This document shows, piece after piece, positions 20,117 through 24,342 of a DNA stretch of 24,342 bases (position 1 is the first letter of the stretch; every line of letters begins with the position of its first letter). The DNA comes from Nemertoderma westbladi (Eukaryota; Xenacoelomorpha; Nemertodermatida; Nemertodermatidae): the NCBI GenBank assembly GCA_032718475.1, contig JAUCBJ010004005.1:1-24342 (forward strand), in the 5' to 3' direction. The position numbers and the translations under genes are program-made. The notes beneath the pieces are model-generated. The model saw only the letters and a program-made list of their open reading frames with translations. It had not been told where the DNA came from and ran no database searches.

Positions 20117-20211
20117 GTAGTACATCGAAGGGCCCCAACTTTGAAAACAATGATTGCATCCTCAAAACTACATACAGAGACAGAAACATGGGCCAATAAC
20201 TACAGTAATGT
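19990..20211. repeat. inverted repeat: Penelope-like fragment facing its own partial copy
   Basis: The left arm (19990-20056) and right arm (20117-20208) are reverse complements, apart from a 1-nt insertion and a 26-nt deletion in the left arm. The 60-nt spacer belongs to the minus-strand copy only. The right arm reads on the plus strand as VVHRRAPTLKTMIASSKLHT then ETETWANNYSNV without a break, so it preserves the older frame better than the minus-strand copy. Transcripts across it could fold into a long hairpin. Confidence 0.88.
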
Positions 20212-20972
20212 GTTGTAGCGAAATTAGTTCTAGTAGCATTGATTGTGCAGTGGAAAAATTTTTACCCCGCCCCGCCAGGTGTTGTACATAACAATACCGG
20301 TATTTTAATATAATAATAATATAAATAATAATATATAATTATATAAATATGTCTATAAAGCATTAATTTTAGCATAATTAATATATTTTATGATATATCT
20401 TATTATATGATATATAATCGTATTAAGACTGACGATGTAATTTTAGTGGTGGCTAAATTAACCCCATTAATTTAATGGAGAATTTCCCCACCAGGATGCT
20501 AAGGTAAGTTGGTTAGTTGGTTAGTACAGTTGGAAGTAACTCGAGCTGACAATCGAAATGATAATTACTGTACAGATGGCCTTGGTTTAATATTTCATTC
20601 GGTCAGGGACACACGCCGAAGAGGCTTCATAGTAAATTATTTGTTAAAAGGTTAAGGAATATATTTATTGAATTCGAGTCAGTACAAAATCTCATCTCAA
20701 GATCAAAACATGACAAAATAGAAAGCATTATTTTGGCTGCATTTACTAAACTATGTAAGATCTCTAAGTAAAGTCATTCAGATATGAGCTACTATGGCGC
20801 ACTGGTAAAACCGAGCAGCATCATACAGAAACAACCCATTTGTGTTTGGCAACGTTGCTGCACGAGCGGTCATCTTTTATAATAACATATGCCGAAAAAG
20901 TACCCTTACCCCTTCGTAATTTTATATTACAGCCATTGTTAAATGCAATACAAATACATTATCTGCTTTCAG
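20212..20972. other. non-genic stretch (probable intron sequence)
   Basis: AT-rich to about 20420. A perfect-looking donor, CTAAG|GTAAGT, occurs at 20503/20504. Every frame of the short segment between it and the nearest acceptor-like site has a stop, so I do not call an exon. The frame leading into the LIM exon is open from about 20840 but has no ATG, and it ends in the acceptor tract ATCTGCTTTCAG (20961-20972). Confidence 0.5.
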
Positions 20973-21193
20973 GTCCCGTAGGTCACGTATCCGAAGTCGC
21001 TCACCCTTCTGACCCAACAGTTTGTCAGGGTTGTTATTCTGAACTGAAAGGACGTCATATAAAGATTAAAGGGAGGGGATTCCATCCAAACTGCTTTGTT
21101 TGCGAAGAATGTGGAATTTGTCTGAAGAACGCGGGTTATTGCGAGAAGAATGGAGTGTTTCTATGCAAGAAGTGTGTTGGGCGACCATTTTAA
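20973..21193 (+). CDS. terminal exon encoding a single LIM domain
   Basis: The exon follows a good acceptor, TCTGCTTTCAG|, and starts in phase 1. It encodes about 73 residues and ends at TAA (21191-21193). One complete LIM zinc-binding domain is visible. Its ligands follow C-x2-C-x16-H-x2-C-x2-C-x2-C-x17-C-x2-C, running from VCQGC through FHPNCFVCEEC to LCKKC, with only five residues after the last cysteine. LIM domains bind two zinc ions and mediate protein contacts, often at the actin cytoskeleton or in the nucleus. The spacing and the C-terminal position resemble PDZ-LIM (ALP/Enigma-like) proteins, but no PDZ domain is in the window, so I give no name. No ATG is available in this exon, so it needs upstream exons. 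The phase fits the candidate exon ending at 15476. Confidence 0.88.
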
Positions 21194-21204
21194 TTATTAA
21201 CTAA

Positions 21205-21228
21205 GCAGGCAGCAGGCAGCAGGCAGCA
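21205..21228. repeat. 7-bp tandem repeat GCAGGCA in the 3' untranslated region
   Basis: Three full copies and part of a fourth lie 11 bp after the stop codon of the LIM exon. Confidence 0.85.
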
Positions 21229-21297
21229 CTTAACGCATGTTGGTTCGTGTTTTTTTATGTCAATTTTAGTACAGTTTTATTTATTTGTTCATTCAAA

Positions 21298-21303
21298 ATT
21301 AAA
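21298..21303 (+). promoter_or_regulatory. candidate polyadenylation signal ATTAAA
   Basis: This common variant of AATAAA lies about 105 bp after the LIM stop codon, behind a T-rich section. Another candidate, AATAAA at 21603-21608, would give a 3' untranslated region of about 430 bp. Confidence 0.45.
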
Positions 21304-23811
21304 GTAGGTAATGTAAGTCTATGATTGCAGTGCTTGGTATATTGTAGAAAGAAAATCTGATCAAATACTCTTTATATTCATTTTCCTATGTTTATTATTA
21401 CTTATTTACCTATACAGTAAGTAATGGAAGATCTAAAATGAATCTTGTCAAAATTAAGGTGGAAGCTTCTCCTTGTGAATTTAATGTTATATTTCTAATT
21501 ACACATTGTTTTTAACAAAACTGTGTTATGTTGTTTAATTGGTTAGAGAATGGTACTCTATTCAAGAGAGACAGGTGGGTGGGCTGAGAAATTGAATGTA
21601 ATAATAAACCAGTAATAATTATATAAAAATATAACCTAATTCTACAATACTGTATTTGGCAAGGGTAAGTAAAAAAAGAGATGGTTTCTCTTATGGGAGG
21701 AGGTGGGGGGTACAGTAGTTGTGCCATGGTATGTTCTATTATATAGAGAATACAAATATATATATAGTCGGATATGAATGGTGGGGGGGGGGGGGGGGGG
21801 TGGGGAATTTCACCTCAACAACTGTAGTATCTGCCGCAATTAAGTTCCGCCATCCTGTCAAATGTGAACAGTGTTTACATTTATAAAGGAAGCACTGCTC
21901 TCACTAAACAGAGGAGCATACACTTGTAGGATATTGTAGGGGAATAAAGGAACATCAATGATAAAAAGATAGAAAAATTGCGAGGTGTTTTAGGAATCTT
22001 TCTCATAATTATTAAATAATTGGGAAAATTGTTTGCCGGGAAAAAAGAAAAGAAAGAAAAGAAAAGTTTGAAACATTGCTAAGAAATATTTTATATGAAA
22101 AGTATAAAATTTAAAATAATTTTGTAGTTTAGTTGCCTTTAGTTGATTTTCAATATTTGTAAATATAAGACAAAAGACGCAAAATTCGGTAACTAAGGCT
22201 AGTCTAAGGCCATAAGACATTAGCACCTATAAAAAAAATGGTAGGCCTAGTATTAAATAATAGCGGGAAAAGTTAGGATTTATTATATACTGTAGAGTAG
22301 AGTACAGCCCGCCATCGCCAGTAAATATCAAACCTCCATGGCTCATCATTCGTCCTGAAACCTTCATCACTTAGCGTTCGATATGTTTAGCGGAGGGAGG
22401 AGACGGACGGACAGTAAGACACGAAATACTGTAGTATCGAACACCTAGAATTCCAGACAGAATAAGCTGCACAAACTTATCAACAACACCGGTCCTATAT
22501 TTGACGTAACAGACAAACTCCCTTTATTTTTTAGTAGTTAATATAGCATGTAATTTAACTATATAAATATAAGTACGTACCTACTGTTAAATTAAAGCTT
22601 GTTTGCTCAGCTGCAGATAAATTGATTACTAAATAAACAAACATTTACTTATAAATGGAGAGATACAGTTTGTATAAAACTTATAAATACTTTAATTATT
22701 AATGCTAGGTGCACTGTTGGTACAGTGCAGTGCGAATATGACAATGGTTTTACGTATACAATGCACCCAAGCCTCATTATATTGCCTAATACTTTGAAGG
22801 AGAAGCAGGTGCATAACTGGGCATAGTTGCCCAGCAACCCCCCTAATAGTGCGGTGCTTTAATAATAACAGCTGATAATAAAATAGCAATAATAAATTAG
22901 CGCAGGACTTCAGGCACATATAAATGAAGGGAGGATGTGGGGGGATTCCTGTGTTTGCCAAGTTAAGAAGAAGTAAGGATGACGCTATTGGTGCAACCTG
23001 GTTGCCCCTGACGACATTCTTTTGGCCTGGCTCAAAAGATAACAGGCCAAGTAAGTAAGCTGTGGGTTCTCAGGAAAAGCCTTAGTGCTGAATGCAGGGG
23101 GGTGAAGTGTGGGATAGGCCGAGGTTCTGACTCGGGCGTGTTCGGATAGGAGGGGGTAGCCCAGCCCTATCCGCTACCCAACTCCCTAGTATGCTGTACA
23201 TCCCTCCCGTCATCTCTGGACTGCCTCATCTCTGCTTTCCCTCGCTTCAGGGTCAGAACACAATACATTCCGATAAACGTTCTCTTGATTGCCATGAATT
23301 AGAAGCAATGCTTGTCAGGGTCATTGTCCTTCGGATAACTTAATTACATGAAATAATATACTGTATTTCGATTAAAACGTACAGTACTACTGTATATTCC
23401 CGATAGAACTTCTGTATTATAATTGGTTCTTCATGACAGTAGGTTATGACGGTTTCGATTGCCCTGTAAAATTACTGTGTGCAATGTACCCGCATACTTT
23501 GTTGTATAGGTAAGTTGCAGTCGTGTTCCTTCTTTTCTCCTCTTTGTATAAAATAACTATAATTTAATTTAATTTACAACATATTCGGCGCAACCTTCAC
23601 TGTTCCACAACCTTCAGCAACAAGAATTAATGACATATTGGATGACAATAAATCATTAAATTGAAGGAGAAATTGATGGGGATGGAGGGGGATGTCATTT
23701 CAAGGATTATGATTAGTAGGCCTATCTTAATCCTGTCGTGGGACCATGAAACCCATTTTAGGGGGTGAAACCCATCCGGGCAGGTTGCAGGGGGCAGGGG
23801 GCTGAGGGCAG
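21304..23811. other. non-genic stretch
   Basis: No convincing gene. It contains an 18-bp G run at 21783-21800, a tight palindrome CTGGGCA-TAGT-TGCCCAG at 22817-22834, and a hairpin CGGATAGG/CCTATCCG at 23143-23173. A strong acceptor-like tract, CTGCTTTCCCTCGCTTCAG, ends at 23250. The frame after it stays open for 33 codons to TAA, but no donor or known motif supports an exon. Positions 23734-23761 match 25 of 28 bases of the LINE reverse transcriptase region. Confidence 0.45.
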
Positions 23812-23894
23812 GGGAAAGGAGCACATTACAATGGCACGTTAATCGAACTAAAGCAATAAAAGAAAGTCAATGGAACAGGATACAGTTTTATTTT
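23812..23894 (+). repeat. dispersed repeat, copy 2
   Basis: Partner of 13797-13887, with the shared blocks GGAAAGGAGCA, TGGCACGTTA and GAACAGGATACAGTTTTATTT. It is preceded by a G-rich tract (23765-23815) with repeated GGGGGCAGGGGGC-type words. Confidence 0.7.
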
Positions 23895-24342
23895 TGGGGG
23901 TAATCTACCTACTTAGCTAGAAAAAATCATGCGCGAATGTTCTAACTCACATAATGCCTACTCTATGTGGTGTTTTATAACTTTAGGTCGATTGGTGGTA
24001 AATAAATGTTTAATATTTTTTTATTAATTTATGAATTTTTTTACATACATGTAAAAAAATACAGTACAGACGCGTATATTGATTGGTAAGCCATATACCC
24101 CTACTTTGCGCCCTGTTTTAGTTTTGGTAGGGCCTACGGTATCCTCCGCATATCTTTCTTGGCGGGTAGGGCAGTACCGGAAGTTATCCTTTATCCAGTT
24201 TACTATTACTGTAATTACGGAATAACAACTTTCTGACGTATGACTGTATGAGAATGACCTATCCTGCTGCATGCTGTATTATTAAATCCATCAACAACAG
24301 ACAGCAGGACAGTACCGTACCGGTACCAGCCGTTAATCACAA
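23895..24342. other. non-genic stretch to window end
   Basis: Short frames only, AT-rich in the middle. I see no recognisable gene, RNA or element. Confidence 0.5.

Noticed and set aside
20494-20503. Nine-base microexon between CCCCACCAG and GTAAGT
   Set aside because: In phase 1, which the downstream LIM exon requires, it would introduce a TAA stop.
20840-20972. N-terminal extension of the LIM frame upstream of the acceptor
   Set aside because: The open frame starts at TTG and has no ATG. It runs into a clear acceptor tract, so this is intron sequence.
23251-23352. Coding exon after the acceptor-like tract ending at 23250
   Set aside because: It is open for only 33 codons before TAA, with no recognisable motif and no evidence of an upstream exon.

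Overview
This is an AT-rich, intron-containing animal genomic window, probably from a marine invertebrate. The evidence is a polymerase III tRNA gene, a LIM-domain exon with a clear 3' splice site, remnants of a LINE-type and a Penelope-like retroelement, and large minisatellites. I cannot name the species. The octamer TAGGCCTA occurs ten times outside the arrays and could help identify the genome.

Layout. Positions 1-5310 are mostly non-coding. They hold a tRNA-Lys(UUU) gene with a T8 terminator (2203-2286), short hairpins, a degenerate 15-bp tandem repeat, and a decayed region in which a GTAATTCCGTTACG-like motif recurs. Positions 5311-12340 are a minisatellite with a 37-bp unit, about 119 units in three blocks. 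The blocks are separated by two identical copies of a 5'-truncated, frameshifted LINE fragment on the minus strand. The fragment is flanked by 74-bp direct repeats that look like target-site duplications. The LINE and 40 repeat units together form a 2,776-bp segment present twice in tandem.

Positions 14471-21193 hold what I infer to be one plus-strand gene for a LIM protein. It has a start exon (14471-14576), a second exon (15255-15476) and a terminal LIM exon (20973-21193). All three junctions are phase 1 and the joined reading frame stays open. A 405-bp non-autonomous DNA transposon with 7-bp flanking repeats sits in the first intron. A second minisatellite (unit about 49 bp, about 50 units) begins inside the end of exon 2 and fills 2.5 kb of the second intron. 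Its first unit supplies the candidate splice donor. The same intron carries a Penelope-like GIY-YIG remnant with an inverted partial copy of itself (19572-20211). Positions 21304-24342 show no convincing gene, only homopolymers, hairpins and a dispersed repeat shared with 13797-13887.

The most interesting features are the two G-rich minisatellites. Both carry a splice-donor-like motif in their units and are G-rich on the strand of the predicted gene. Next are the recent tandem duplication of a LINE-interrupted array and the fold-back Penelope remnant. The long minus-strand reading frames across the arrays arise only because the repeat lacks stop codons on that strand, and I do not regard them as genes.
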